DNA of 64,000 nucleotides from Pseudomonas putida (GCF_025905425.1 NZ_CP109603.1:372001-436000); one strand, 5' to 3'. Counted from the stretch's first letter, positions 47,664 through 56,811 are shown. The notes: a model not told the origin generated them from the sequence alone. Translations and numbers: made by a program.

Positions 47664-49322
47664 TTAGATCAGCAGTGCCTGCAGGGTCGCCAGGTTGTCG
47701 GCTTCTTCGACCGGTTTGTCCAGGCGCCAGCGCAGCATGCGTGGAAAGCGCACGGCGATGCCGCTTTTGTGGCGTTTGGACAATGCAATGCCTTCGAAGC
47801 CCAGTTCGAACACCAGGGTCGGTGTCACGCTGCGCACCGGGCCGAACGTTTCCACGGTGGTTTTGCGGATGATCGCGTCAACCTTGCGCATCTCTTCGTC
47901 GCTCAGCCCCGAATAGGCCTTGGCGAATGGGACCAATGCTCGTCCGGCCGTGCCGGCGGGCGCGTCCCAGACGGCGAAGGTGTAGTCGCTGTAGAGGCTG
48001 GCGCGGCGGCCATGGCCACGTTGGGCGTAGATCAACACGGCATCGACGCTGAAGGGGTCGATCTTCCACTTCCACCAGGTGCCCATGTCTTTGGTGCGCC
48101 CCACGCCATACAGGGCCTTGCGCTGCTTGAGCATCAGGCCTTCGACGCCCAGGCTGCGGGACTGCTCGCGCTGTTCGGCCAGCTCGGCCCAGGTTTGCCC
48201 TTCGAGCAAGGGCGACAGCAGCACGGGCGCTAGCGGGTAATCTGCCACCAGCCGTTGCAACTGCTGACGACGTGCGTGCTGCGCCTGGTTGCGCCAATCC
48301 TCGCCCTGCCATTCCAGCAGGTCATAGGCCTGCAGCACCACGGGTGCGTCGGCCAGCAGCTTCTTGCCCAGGGTCTTGCGGCCCAGGCGTTGCTGCAACA
48401 GGGCGAAGGGTTGCACGGCCAGGGCATCGTCCGTGGCCCTCGGTTTCCACACTAGGATCTCGCCATCGAGCACGACGCCGTCAGGCAGCGTCTGCGCCAG
48501 GCTATGCAGTTCGGGGAAGCGATCAGTGACCAATTCTTCGCCGCGCGACCAGACCCACAATTGGCCGTCGCGCTTGACCACCTGCGCGCGGATACCGTCC
48601 CACTTCCATTCGATCTGCCAGTCGCTCGGCGGGCCGAGCAGCGCGTCAAACTGCTCGACGGGCGCCTGCAGCGGGTGAGCCAGAAAAAAAGGATAGGGCT
48701 GACCGCCACGCTGGCGGTGTTCATCCGCCGACTCGGCAGCGATCAACTGCTGGTAGCCGGTGGCGGTAGGGCGGTGGCTGATATCGGTGTAGCCAACCAG
48801 GCGCTGGGCCACGCGCTTGGCATCGAGGCCGGCCAGTTGCGCCAGGGCGCGGGTGACCAATAGCTTGGAAACACCGACGCGAAAGCTGCCGGTGATCAGC
48901 TTCAGGCACAGCATCAGGCTTGGCCGGTCGAGCTGCGCCCAGAGCGGCGGCAGGCGCTGGCGGATCACTTCGGGCGGCAGGCCGCGAAGGGGCAGCAGGT
49001 ATGTCTCGACCCAATGGGCCAAACCCTCGTCGCTGCCGTGGCTGTTATCGGGCAGCAGTAACGAGATCGTTTCGGCCAGGTCGCCCACGGCTTGATAGCT
49101 CTCTTCGAACAGCCATTCAGGCAGCTCTGCCAACTCAGTCGCCAGTTCGCGCAGCACTCGGGTTGGCACCAGTTGCCGAGGGCGGCCGCCGGCCAGGAAG
49201 TACACGGCCCAGGCCGCATCCTCGGCAGGCGCCTGGGCAAAGTAGTCGCGCAAGGCTTCGAGCTTGGCGTTGCTGGAGGTGGTCGCGTCCAGGCGCAGGT
49301 ACAGCGCGGCGAAGGCTTTCAT
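47664..49322 (-). CDS. ATP-dependent DNA ligase (ligase-associated repair cluster)
   Basis: A 552-residue ATP-dependent ligase. An N-terminal DNA-binding domain covers about residues 1-210. The adenylation motif I is EWKWDGIRAQ with Lys240, motif III is LDGEILVW, motif IV ..SLGVEGLMLKQ and motif V TWWKWKIDP. The OB-fold follows to the C-terminus. It would seal nicks in a repair pathway with the adjacent exonuclease, helicase and phosphoesterase. ATG 49322 overlaps the exonuclease stop by four bases. The longer frame to 49478 lies within the exonuclease gene. Confidence 0.93.
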   Translation of the reverse strand: MKAFAALYLRLDATTSSNAKLEALRDYFAQAPAEDAAWAVYFLAGGRPRQLVPTRVLRELATELAELPEWLFEESYQAVGDLAETISLLLPDNSHGSDEGLAHWVETYLLPLRGLPPEVIRQRLPPLWAQLDRPSLMLCLKLITGSFRVGVSKLLVTRALAQLAGLDAKRVAQRLVGYTDISHRPTATGYQQLIAAESADEHRQRGGQPYPFFLAHPLQAPVEQFDALLGPPSDWQIEWKWDGIRAQVVKRDGQLWVWSRGEELVTDRFPELHSLAQTLPDGVVLDGEILVWKPRATDDALAVQPFALLQQRLGRKTLGKKLLADAPVVLQAYDLLEWQGEDWRNQAQHARRQQLQRLVADYPLAPVLLSPLLEGQTWAELAEQREQSRSLGVEGLMLKQRKALYGVGRTKDMGTWWKWKIDPFSVDAVLIYAQRGHGRRASLYSDYTFAVWDAPAGTAGRALVPFAKAYSGLSDEEMRKVDAIIRKTTVETFGPVRSVTPTLVFELGFEGIALSKRHKSGIAVRFPRMLRWRLDKPVEEADNLATLQALLI

Positions 49323-50335
49323 GCCTCGGGCTCCGAGGGCGCTGGCTCGTCTTCGTCGCCGTATTCGGTGGCGAAGGCGCGAGCATCCAGGCCCTGTTCG
49401 TTCAAGTAGCGCACCAGCACGTTGACCGAGCCATGGGTGACCATCACGCGCTCCGCGCCAGTCTGGCCAATGGCCCACAGCAGGCCCGGCCAGTCGGCGT
49501 GGTCCGACAGTACGAAGCCTCGGTCGACGCCACGCCGCCGGCGTGTGCCGCGCAACAGCATCCAGCCGCTGGCGAAGGCATCGCTGTAGTCGCCGAAGCG
49601 CCGCATCCAGCTACTGCCCCCGGCAGAAGGTGGGGCCAGGACCAAGGCGTGGCGCAGCAACGGGTCGTTGCGCGGGATGTCGCCGGCATAGCGGGTTTCC
49701 GGCAGGTGCACGCCAGCCTCACGGTACACCCGGTTCAACGGCTCGACCGCGCCGTGTACCAAAATCGGCCCGATACTCGCGTCCAGCCCGTGGAGAATGC
49801 GCTGCGCTTTGCCGAAGGCGTAGCAGAACAGCACGCAGGCTTTGCCCTGCGCGCAATTGGCGCGCCACCAGGCGTTGATACCGGCGAATACCTCAGGCTG
49901 GCGGGGCCAGCGGTAAATAGGCAGGCCGAAGGTCGACTCAGTGATGAAGGTGTGGCAAGGCACTGGCTCGAAGGGGGCGCAGGTGCCATCGGGTTCGACT
50001 TTGTAGTCGCCCGAAGCGACCCAGACCTGGCCCTGGTATTCCAGGCGAACTTGCGCCGAGCCCAGTACATGGCCGGCGGGGTGCAGGCTCAGGGTGACAC
50101 CGTGGTGAAGGATGCGCTCGCCGTAGGCCAAGGTTTGCAGGTTGATGTCCTGGCCCAGTCGGCTGCGCAGGATGCCTGCGCCGGGCGCGGCGGTCAGGTA
50201 GTGGTTATTGCCGGTGCGGGCGTGGTCGCCGTGGCCGTGGGTGATGATGGCACGGTCCACCGGCCGCCAAGGGTCGATGTAGAAATCACCGGGCGGGCAG
50301 TACAGGCCTTCGGGGCGGGCGATAACGAGGTCCAT
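49319..50335 (-). CDS. Ligase-associated MBL-fold DNA exonuclease
   Basis: A 338-residue metallo-beta-lactamase/beta-CASP nuclease related to the SNM1/Artemis and Ysh1 families. The metal motif HGHGDH (His33, His35, Asp37, His38) is clear, followed by HPAGHVLGSAQVR and a C-terminal VLSDHADW motif. It is the first gene of the minus-strand repair set, ATGA-coupled to the ligase. No signal peptide, so it is cytoplasmic. Confidence 0.93.
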   Translation of the reverse strand: MDLVIARPEGLYCPPGDFYIDPWRPVDRAIITHGHGDHARTGNNHYLTAAPGAGILRSRLGQDINLQTLAYGERILHHGVTLSLHPAGHVLGSAQVRLEYQGQVWVASGDYKVEPDGTCAPFEPVPCHTFITESTFGLPIYRWPRQPEVFAGINAWWRANCAQGKACVLFCYAFGKAQRILHGLDASIGPILVHGAVEPLNRVYREAGVHLPETRYAGDIPRNDPLLRHALVLAPPSAGGSSWMRRFGDYSDAFASGWMLLRGTRRRRGVDRGFVLSDHADWPGLLWAIGQTGAERVMVTHGSVNVLVRYLNEQGLDARAFATEYGDEDEPAPSEPEA

Positions 50336-50420
50336 GGCACGGGCGCTGGTGGTGGGTTACCCGTTAGGAGCGCGGCGGGCGATGGGAAGTTCGAGTGGGT
50401 TTGTCGTGAGTGTTGTATCG

Positions 50421-50466
50421 CCTGGGAGATCGAGCGCCGCGCGCGCGGCGCTCGATCTCCCAGGCC
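50421..50466. repeat. Perfect 46-bp palindrome
   Basis: The 23 bases at 50421-50443 are the exact reverse complement of 50444-50466, with no loop. The core is CGAGCGCCGCGCGCGCGGC. It lies downstream of the penicillin-acylase gene (stop at 50480) and upstream of the exonuclease gene (start at 50335), both on the minus strand. The right half shares GCGGCGCTCGATCT with the hairpin region at 18030-18054. It could act as a cruciform, REP-like element or terminator stem. Confidence 0.9.
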
Positions 50467-50479
50467 ATCCCCCTCCCGA

Positions 50480-52921
50480 TTACCGCCCCGGCACCAACGT
50501 CAGCCGTTGATTGCCATAGCCCCGCCCAAAGTTCTGCGGTTGCATCGGCAGGCTCATGAAACGCCCTTTGAACCAGGCATCCAGCCCGTCGCTGTAGTGC
50601 GGGCTTGCCGAGTTGCCGGACTGGCCGCTGCTGGTCAGTACCTGCAACGGTTCGGCCTGGCCGAAATCGACGATCATGCGTGCCGACGCTGGCAGGCGGG
50701 TGTTGAAGTCACTGCCCCAGGCGTAGGGGGTGAGGACCAGGGTACTGAAGTCGCCGCCGGCAGCCAGCGGTGAACGGCTGAGGGCATCACCCAGGCCATG
50801 GTAGGCCGGTGCCGGCCAGCGGTACTGGTGCAGTTTGCCCCACTGCCAGGCGCGGCGGTCGGCGCCGAGTTGCGCAGTGCCGGCATCCACTGCAGCAGCC
50901 AGGCTGCGGGCGAGAATCAGCGGCTTGTCTTCTTTCTGCGGGGTGCTGCGGTCATCCCAGAACGGGCTGTCCTCGCGGCCCAGCAGGTGGTCGGCCTGGG
51001 CCGAGTAGGACAACCGCGCATTGCTGACGAACGCCTGCCAGGCAGGGCCGGATTCTGGCCCGAGGTCATCGAGGAAGGTTTCGCGGGCGAAGGCCTGGAG
51101 GAACAACGCGTACAGCGCGGCATCTGCCGACACCGGGCTCAGGCGGCCATCGAATGCCTTGAGCCGGGCCAAGGCGTCGCGGGCCTTGTCACGCTGTGCG
51201 GCTGGCAGGGCATCGATGGCTTGTTTGAGCGGTTGAGCCATGCCCGGTGCGTCGAACATCTGCTTGAGCTTGTCGGCCAGCAGGGTGACTTGATCGTTCT
51301 GCAGGGCCATGAGGCTGCGGCTGTCGTGACGGCCGTTGCCTGCCAACTGAGCGAGGCGCTCGGCGCGCTCGGGGTAGTACCAGGTGTTGGACAACTGCAT
51401 GCCGTAGCCGCGCGGCAGGCTGCGCTGGTTGGCGTGGCCGATCCAGCCGGCGGGTGGGTCCTGATCGTAAGGGTGCAGCATCGGGTCAGCGTAGCCGTCC
51501 CAATCGTAACGCCCGTCCCAGCCGGGCGAGGGCAGCAGGCCCTGGCCTTCGCGGCGGTTAGGGTAGCGCCCGCTGACTTGCCAGCCGATGTGTTCGGGCT
51601 CGGCGAAGACAAAGTTGAGCGCCGCGGCGGCGACTTCGCGGGTGCTGTCGAAGGCGCGCTCGACCGTTTTGGCGCGGGTCAGGTCGAACAGCGCATCGAG
51701 GCTGCGGTCGCCCTTGAGCTGTGGCAGGTTCAGGGCCAGGCCCAGGCTGGCGCTTGTCGGTTGGGCGAGCAAGGTGCCGTGGCGCGTGTCATACATCACC
51801 TCGCGCAGCGGGCGTTGGCCACGCACGAAGAAGGTTTCGCTGCGTGCCCGTGCTGGCAGCCACTTGCCGTCGGCCAGGTAGCTCAACTGGTTGCCTTGGC
51901 GGCGCAGTTGCTCCAGGTACAGGTCCTGGTTGTCAGCCATCACGGCGCTGCTGCTCCAGGCGATCTTGCCGTTGTAGCCGGCCAGTACGATCGGCAGGCC
52001 CGGCAGCGACAGGCCGGCGACCTGATACTTGCCGGTGTGGATCTGCACTGGGCTCAAGGCCCAGGCGGCCTGGCTGTCGCTGGCCAGCAGGCTCTTGCCG
52101 CTGCGGCTGCGTTGGGCCGCCAAGGCCAGGTTGGCCGAGCCTGGGCTGCCGAGCAGGTCGAGGTCGGCGAGTTTCTGGCTGGCTGCCGCCAGGGCAGGCA
52201 AGCCGGGTAGTTGGCTGGAGAGGTTGAGGCCCTTGAGCTTGTCCACTTCGCTGTCGGCCAATGGTTCGTCCGGTGCGCCGGGCAGCAGCCAGGCCAGCTT
52301 GTCGCTGCCGACCTGCTGCGCCAGGGTCAGGGCACTGAGTTCTTCTTGCAAGTTTACCGATTGACTGAAGGCGTACAGGCTGAAGATCAGCGCCGAGTCT
52401 TCTGGCTTCCAGTACTCAGGGCGATGGCCGCTGCTGGCCAGGCTGGCGGGCAGCTTGTCGCGGTAGCGGAACAGGTAGGCGTTGACGCCGCGGGCGTAGA
52501 CTTCGAAGAAGCGCTTGAGCCGGGGCGAGGCGTCGGCGTATTGCTGAGCGGCGTTTTGCTTGAGGTTGGCGGCGCGCATCAGGCGGTCGATGTCGAGTGC
52601 ATCGCTGCCGGCAAGTTCGGCGAGGCGGCCTTGGGCGAGCAGGCGCATGGCGACCATCTGCTCGATGCGATCGCCTGCGTGTACGTAACCCAGGCTGAAC
52701 AGCGCGTCATGGAAGTTGCCGCTTTCGATCAACGGAGCGCCCATGGCATTGCGCCGTACCGAGACGTTTTGTGCCAGGCCCTTGAGCGGCTGTACGCCGG
52801 TGGTCGGTGGCACGCTGTCCTGGTAGCCGCCCATCTGGCAACCGGCGAGTCCGAGCGTGCCCACTAGCGTGGCAGCGGTCGTTAACCGCAGGCGGAAGGG
52901 AGGAAAGGCGGGGGCGGCCAT
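50480..52921 (-). CDS. Penicillin-acylase-family lipoprotein
   Basis: An 813-residue Ntn-hydrolase of the penicillin/acyl-homoserine-lactone acylase family. Residues 1-28 form a lipoprotein signal with lipobox LAGC (Cys28). The alpha part ends near 260, and the expected self-cleavage point and Ser nucleophile is Ser262 in [10 protein letters not shown]. Canonical enzymes read GSN; here it is GSAN. Downstream, [18 protein letters not shown] and [21 protein letters not shown] match the family scaffold. It may hydrolyse amides or act on acyl-homoserine lactones; the substrate is unknown. ATG 52921 gives a good signal peptide. Confidence 0.85.
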   Translation of the reverse strand: MAAPAFPPFRLRLTTAATLVGTLGLAGCQMGGYQDSVPPTTGVQPLKGLAQNVSVRRNAMGAPLIESGNFHDALFSLGYVHAGDRIEQMVAMRLLAQGRLAELAGSDALDIDRLMRAANLKQNAAQQYADASPRLKRFFEVYARGVNAYLFRYRDKLPASLASSGHRPEYWKPEDSALIFSLYAFSQSVNLQEELSALTLAQQVGSDKLAWLLPGAPDEPLADSEVDKLKGLNLSSQLPGLPALAAASQKLADLDLLGSPGSANLALAAQRSRSGKSLLASDSQAAWALSPVQIHTGKYQVAGLSLPGLPIVLAGYNGKIAWSSSAVMADNQDLYLEQLRRQGNQLSYLADGKWLPARARSETFFVRGQRPLREVMYDTRHGTLLAQPTSASLGLALNLPQLKGDRSLDALFDLTRAKTVERAFDSTREVAAAALNFVFAEPEHIGWQVSGRYPNRREGQGLLPSPGWDGRYDWDGYADPMLHPYDQDPPAGWIGHANQRSLPRGYGMQLSNTWYYPERAERLAQLAGNGRHDSRSLMALQNDQVTLLADKLKQMFDAPGMAQPLKQAIDALPAAQRDKARDALARLKAFDGRLSPVSADAALYALFLQAFARETFLDDLGPESGPAWQAFVSNARLSYSAQADHLLGREDSPFWDDRSTPQKEDKPLILARSLAAAVDAGTAQLGADRRAWQWGKLHQYRWPAPAYHGLGDALSRSPLAAGGDFSTLVLTPYAWGSDFNTRLPASARMIVDFGQAEPLQVLTSSGQSGNSASPHYSDGLDAWFKGRFMSLPMQPQNFGRGYGNQRLTLVPGR

Positions 52922-53448
52922 GACAAGGGCTCCTGCAAGGCGTGGCGGGGGTTTGGAAGGCGCTAAGGTAGTGAGCACGCAGGCGCGGTGCAAGGTGCTG
53001 AGGCGGTTTATTTACGAATGGTACGTTACTGAACGGATCACCCATATGGGTCGCAGACGCGTTCACTCACCAACGCGCAATTCTGAGCGTCACCTTAGGT
53101 GAGTTTTTGCTCTTGCTCTTGCATGGTTACGCGGTGTGTCCGGCCATAGTTGTGCGTTGGGCTTCAACTGATGGTGCTGAGATCTGGCAAGGTCCATTTG
53201 CGGTGGCGACGCTTAATCACCTTTCCGCTCTTACAGCGGGTCACTTTTTGGCAAACGCCCCAAAAAGTAACCAAAAAGGTCTGCGCTCCATCATACGGCC
53301 CCTACGCTGCGCTTCGGGGTCCCCTCGCTCCTGAGTCGCTGAAGATCAAAAGCCAGATCAAGATCAAGATCAAAAGCCAGATCAAGATCAAGATCAAGAG
53401 CTCGGTTCAGCGCTCAGGTAGACCTTTGCTTTTAGGTGCTTCGTCAGA
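52922..53448. other. 527-bp non-coding gap with a pseudomonad repeat block
   Basis: No convincing gene. The left part carries the upstream region of the acylase gene, with the palindrome ACCCATATGGGT at 53040-53051. From about 53215 to 53340 lies a block with a perfect 9-bp stem ACTTTTTGG...CCAAAAAGT (53243-53268) and a run of alternating GC and T/A motifs ending in CCCTCGCTCC. From memory, similar blocks recur in many Pseudomonas intergenic regions. Several short open frames exist but have poor codon structure. Confidence 0.5.
53342..53398. repeat. Tandem repeat rich in GATC
   Basis: Two exact 24-bp units (53342-53365 and 53366-53389) and a partial third unit follow each other. They contain AAGATCAAAAGCC and AGATCAAGATC. 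Seven GATC sites fall within 52 bp, spaced by 6 or 12 bases. The block lies just beyond the stop of the SEC-C gene at 53449 on the minus strand. Confidence 0.9.
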
Positions 53449-53652
53449 TCAGGCGCCGTGGCACTTTTTGAACTTTTTCTCGCTGCCGCATGGGCAAGGA
53501 TCGTTGCGGCCAACGTCCTTCAGGGCGTTGCGAACAGGCTCCTGATGGCCGTGGTTGCAGTGCGGGCCGTGTACATGGCCATGGTCGTGATCGTGGTGGT
53601 GATCATGATCGTGGTTGCAGTCAGGGCCATGAACATGGGGTTGCTGAGTCAT
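53449..53652 (-). CDS. His-rich protein with C-terminal SEC-C motif
   Basis: A 67-residue protein. Residues 5-35 are a His/Asp-rich stretch ([20 protein letters not shown]), likely to bind metal. The C-terminus [17 protein letters not shown] is a SEC-C zinc site like that of SecA. The ATG at 53652 has GGAG about 9 bases upstream. It is the last gene of a four-gene run and may be a small metal- or ribosome-associated protein; there is no functional evidence. Confidence 0.8.
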   Translation of the reverse strand: MTQQPHVHGPDCNHDHDHHHDHDHGHVHGPHCNHGHQEPVRNALKDVGRNDPCPCGSEKKFKKCHGA

Positions 53653-53659
53653 TGCAAGG

Positions 53660-54136
53660 TTACTCCGGTATGAAATCACCGGGGATTATCTCACCACTGC
53701 GCGACAAGTGCAGGTCCCGATGGATGAGCAACCCGGTGGCCAACTCCCCTTGCAGGGAATAGTGCAGCGGCTGTTCGCTCTTCAGCAGCTTGGCCAGCGG
53801 CTTCAAGTGCTGCCACAGGTTGGTCCGCGCAGTGATCTTGAACGTACGCCGGGCATGGCCGCCAACGCTGCGCCATACACTCGTCTCATCCTGCACCAGA
53901 AGCAGGTCGTTGAGCCGTATCGAATACGCCAGGCTACGAATGAACAACCGGCTGTCATTCGGGTTGTCGACACGCAGGTGCAGGACGAATTCCTGCTGGA
54001 GCAGCCTGGCCTTGACTGTCTCTACCTTGACCAGGTGCACCTCAGGCTCGCGCCAATCGTCGCCGCCCCAGCTGGCGCAACCCGCCAGCAGAGCCAGCAG
54101 GATGCCGAGCAGAAGCACGCGGGCCTGGGCGATCAT
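53660..54136 (-). CDS. LEA type 2 (WHy-domain) lipoprotein
   Basis: A 158-residue lipoprotein with signal [20 protein letters not shown] and the Cys of LAGC as anchor. The mature part has the WHy/LEA14 pattern: [20 protein letters not shown], then [11 protein letters not shown] and the sheet continuation [12 protein letters not shown]. Such proteins are linked to envelope protection against desiccation or osmotic stress; the function here is inferred. It is followed 7 bp later by the SEC-C gene. The ATG at 54136 is chosen over a frame reaching 54199 because it starts the signal peptide. Confidence 0.83.
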   Translation of the reverse strand: MIAQARVLLLGILLALLAGCASWGGDDWREPEVHLVKVETVKARLLQQEFVLHLRVDNPNDSRLFIRSLAYSIRLNDLLLVQDETSVWRSVGGHARRTFKITARTNLWQHLKPLAKLLKSEQPLHYSLQGELATGLLIHRDLHLSRSGEIIPGDFIPE

Positions 54137-54138
54137 GC

Positions 54139-54615
54139 TCAACTGGCCACGTAGCTGGCGCAGCATTTCTTGAACTTCTGACCGCTGGCGCACGGGCAAG
54201 GGTCGTTGCGCCCGGCTTTCAGCCCGACCGTAGGGTCAATGAAGTACCAACGCCCGTCATGCTGGACGAACGCCGAGCGCTCGCGGTGCTGGTGATCGCC
54301 CTCCAGGTCGTGCCAGCGTGCGGTGAAGGTGACGAAGCCGTGCTCCGGCTGGCCGCCAAGCACCTCGGCTTTTTCCACTTCCAGCCCCAGCCAGGTGCTC
54401 TGGGCGCTCCAGCTGGCTATGGCGGCACGGTCCAGCCCCGCTTGCTGGGCAGGCAGGGTAGTGCTTACCAAGTAATCGATCAGGCCCAGCACGTAAGCGC
54501 TGTAGCGTGAGCGCATCAGCGTCTGGGCATCGGGTGCCGGAGTTCCGGCATGGTAGTGCCCGCAGCAGGCGCCCAGCAGGTTGCCACTGCCGCAGGGGCA
54601 AACCGAAACACTCAT
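54139..54615 (-). CDS. YchJ-family protein with two SEC-C-like zinc motifs
   Basis: A 158-residue YchJ/DUF1186-like protein. The N-terminal SEC-C-like site is [18 protein letters not shown] and the C-terminal one is [16 protein letters not shown]. The middle NTF2-like region contains [20 protein letters not shown] and [16 protein letters not shown]. The usual Gly in the C-terminal CPCGSG is Ala here. Function is unknown for the family. Start ATG 54615 ([12 protein letters not shown]); the upstream ATG codons sit inside a GGTGGTGATG Shine-Dalgarno-like run. It follows DUF6231-like by 2 bp. Confidence 0.85.
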   Translation of the reverse strand: MSVSVCPCGSGNLLGACCGHYHAGTPAPDAQTLMRSRYSAYVLGLIDYLVSTTLPAQQAGLDRAAIASWSAQSTWLGLEVEKAEVLGGQPEHGFVTFTARWHDLEGDHQHRERSAFVQHDGRWYFIDPTVGLKAGRNDPCPCASGQKFKKCCASYVAS

Positions 54616-54617
54616 CA

Positions 54618-55112
54618 TCACCACCAATACTTTCCAAAGTTTTCAGGGTTGGCCCAAAACCGCGCATTCAGCCAGTCCGGCACTTGCTTGTAATCATGTA
54701 GATCATAGGTGAACAGGCTCAGTACTTGCCCTTCACGCCGGAATTTTTCGCTGGCCGACAAGGCCAGGGCGAAGAAGTCAGTGTCTTGCCAGCCGCAGGC
54801 CGAGAGGTCGGCCAGCACAGCAACCCGGCTGGCATTGAGGTTACGAATGCCACCGAGCAGTTCCAGGCCCGTGCGCTTAGGCAGGTGTTCCAGGCAGTCC
54901 ACCAGTACCGCCAGGTCAAAGCGTTGACTCGCAAGGTCTGCCGGCAGCGGGCCAGGCGCGGTCGTTGCGATGGCTACCTGCGGGTGTGCCTCGGCAAAGG
55001 CGTCCAATGCAGGGAAGCGCGTGCCTACCAGCAGCAGGCGCTGAGGGGTGAAACGCTCGAGCAGGGCTGCCAGGGCCTGCTGGGGTGTGCGCTGGGAAAA
55101 ACCGTCGGTCAT
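54618..55112 (-). CDS. Rossmann/methyltransferase-like protein (DUF6231-type)
   Basis: A 164-residue protein starting [20 protein letters not shown], with a GAGGA ribosome site six bases before ATG 55112. The layout [40 protein letters not shown] and a Trp-rich tail ([13 protein letters not shown]) resembles a class I methyltransferase fold, but a clear SAM-binding GxGxG is missing. The pattern fits what I recall as Pseudomonas DUF6231. It heads the four-gene minus-strand unit (this gene, YchJ-like, LEA lipoprotein, SEC-C). Confidence 0.7.
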   Translation of the reverse strand: MTDGFSQRTPQQALAALLERFTPQRLLLVGTRFPALDAFAEAHPQVAIATTAPGPLPADLASQRFDLAVLVDCLEHLPKRTGLELLGGIRNLNASRVAVLADLSACGWQDTDFFALALSASEKFRREGQVLSLFTYDLHDYKQVPDWLNARFWANPENFGKYWW

Positions 55113-55272
55113 TGCCAATCCTCGTTCAAGTCGTCCAAGACTAGCGGGCCGCGGCGCGTGGGCAAAGCAGCATGTGACCGTGTCGTGGCTTATTGCTGGC
55201 AGGGATGGATTGCGCGGTCTTTACTCCCAGAGATCGGCCTTATGCCGATTCCCCCTAGGAGATGCAACGAAA

Positions 55273-55965
55273 ATGAGCATAGTACGCACAGCGATACCCC
55301 TGGTACTGCTCACCAGTGTGTTGACTGGTTGTGCAGGTTTGCAAAAAACCGACTGGCCGAAGTGTGCTGCCGTCGGGGGCGTAGGCGGCGCCGCCCTGGG
55401 CGCCATCGAGAGTTCCAGCTGGGCTGGCTGGGGCGCGTTGCTGGGCGGCGGCCTGGCGGCGGGCTATTGCTGGGCCCATGGTGATGGCGACGAAGATGGC
55501 GATGGCGTGCCGGACAGCCGCGACAAATGCCCCGGCACCCCGCGCGGCGTGCAGGTCGATGCCAATGGCTGCCCTCCGGAGCCGGTTGCGGTAGTCGAAG
55601 AGGTGGTGGTGCAGAAGGAAGAAATCATCGTCATTCGTGACGTGCACTTCGAGTTTGACTCCGCGCGCCTGACCGCTACCGATAAAGAGCGCCTGAACAC
55701 CATCGCCACCCGCCTCAAACAGGAAGCACCCAGTGCTCGTCTGAGCGTCAGTGGCCATACCGACAGCGTGGGGTCCGACAGCTACAACCAGAAACTGTCC
55801 GAGCGCCGTGCACATTCGGTGACCGATTACCTGGTCGAGAGTGGTGTACCACGCAGCAGCTTCGTCTCGGTGGTCGGTGCGGGTGAAACCCAGCCAGTGG
55901 CAGACAATGCTACGGCCGATGGGCGCGCCATGAACCGTCGCACGGAGATCAAGATCCAGCGGTGA
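55273..55965 (+). CDS. OmpA-family lipoprotein 1 (TSP3-type linker)
   Basis: A 230-residue lipoprotein (MSIVRTAIPLVLLTSVLTGC, Cys20). A Gly-rich membrane-associated segment GGVGGAALGAIESSSWAGWG is followed by Asp-rich thrombospondin-type-3 repeats DGDEDGDGVPDSRDKCPGTP. The C-terminal OmpA domain (HFEFDSARLT, SGHTDSVGSDSYNQKLSERR) binds peptidoglycan. It probably links the outer membrane to the cell wall. The next gene is a close paralogue, 87 bp downstream. The in-frame start at 55048 lies inside the divergent gene, so ATG 55273 is used. Confidence 0.88.
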   Translation: MSIVRTAIPLVLLTSVLTGCAGLQKTDWPKCAAVGGVGGAALGAIESSSWAGWGALLGGGLAAGYCWAHGDGDEDGDGVPDSRDKCPGTPRGVQVDANGCPPEPVAVVEEVVVQKEEIIVIRDVHFEFDSARLTATDKERLNTIATRLKQEAPSARLSVSGHTDSVGSDSYNQKLSERRAHSVTDYLVESGVPRSSFVSVVGAGETQPVADNATADGRAMNRRTEIKIQR

Positions 55966-56052
55966 CGGCTTGCGCCCGTGCCTTGAGCAGTGGCGCGGGC
56001 GCGTCTTCAAACCGCTAAGCCGGTTGTGGCCAATGACACAAGGAGCGTCAGC

Positions 56053-56766
56053 ATGCGTGTTATGTCGAAGACAGCACTGCCGTTGCTGGTGGTGACGAGC
56101 CTGCTTGCAGGTTGTGCCACCCACAGCGATGGCAGTGCGCCCCTCAATCAAAGGACCTGGCCCCTCTGCAGCGTGCTGGGCGGCCTGGCAGGTGGCGGCC
56201 TGGGCGCCATCGAAAGTTCAGCCTGGGCCGCGGGTGGCGGCGTGCTGGGGGCAATCACCGGCGGCCTGATCTGCTTTGCGCAGGACGGTGATGAAGATGG
56301 CGATGGCATTTTCGATCGTCGTGACCGCTGCCCCGACACGCCGGCCAATACCGCCGTCGACCACATGGGTTGCCCGCTCAAACAGAGTCCACCGCCATCA
56401 CCGGCAGTCGAGCCTGCGCCAGAGGTGATTACTCTGGACGATAACGGGCAGGTGATGTTCGCCTTCGACTCCGCCGAACTCACCACCGCTGCTCAGCAGC
56501 GTCTGCAGGGGCTCTTGCCCAAGCTCAACGAGCCGGGGGTGACCCGGGTCAAGGTCATCGGCCACACCGACAGTGTCGGTTCCGACAGCTACAACCAGGC
56601 ACTGTCCGAGCGCCGCGCCAGCAGTGTTGCCGAGTACCTGATCGGCCAAGGCCTGGCACCGGCCAAGGTCACCAGCCAGGGGCGTGGTGAAAGCGAGCCA
56701 GTCTCCGAGAACGACACCGAACAAGGCCGCGCCCATAACCGACGGGTGGAACTGCACCTCAACTGA
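56053..56766 (+). CDS. OmpA-family lipoprotein 2 (paralogue of the preceding gene)
   Basis: A 237-residue lipoprotein (MRVMSKTALPLLVVTSLLAG, lipobox Cys21), with AGGAG seven bases upstream of ATG 56053. It has the same order as its neighbour: Gly segment LGGLAGGGLGAIESSAWAAG, TSP3 run DGDEDGDGIFDRRDRCPDTP, a short Pro-rich linker, then OmpA domain (FAFDSAELT, GHTDSVGSDSYNQALSERR). The pair looks like a tandem duplication. An open frame to 55990 adds 21 residues before the signal peptide and is not used. Confidence 0.88.
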   Translation: MRVMSKTALPLLVVTSLLAGCATHSDGSAPLNQRTWPLCSVLGGLAGGGLGAIESSAWAAGGGVLGAITGGLICFAQDGDEDGDGIFDRRDRCPDTPANTAVDHMGCPLKQSPPPSPAVEPAPEVITLDDNGQVMFAFDSAELTTAAQQRLQGLLPKLNEPGVTRVKVIGHTDSVGSDSYNQALSERRASSVAEYLIGQGLAPAKVTSQGRGESEPVSENDTEQGRAHNRRVELHLN

Positions 56767-56811
56767 GCAGTGCTGGCGGATGCCTGGGCAAGGCAGGTAC
56801 TGTTGGTCGCA

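Noticed and set aside
48920-50773. 617-codon plus-strand frame opposite the ligase and exonuclease
   Set aside because: Antisense to the exonuclease and ligase genes with clear catalytic motifs.
53342-53398. CRISPR-like array
   Set aside because: Units are directly adjacent 24-bp tandem copies without spacers and no cas genes are present.
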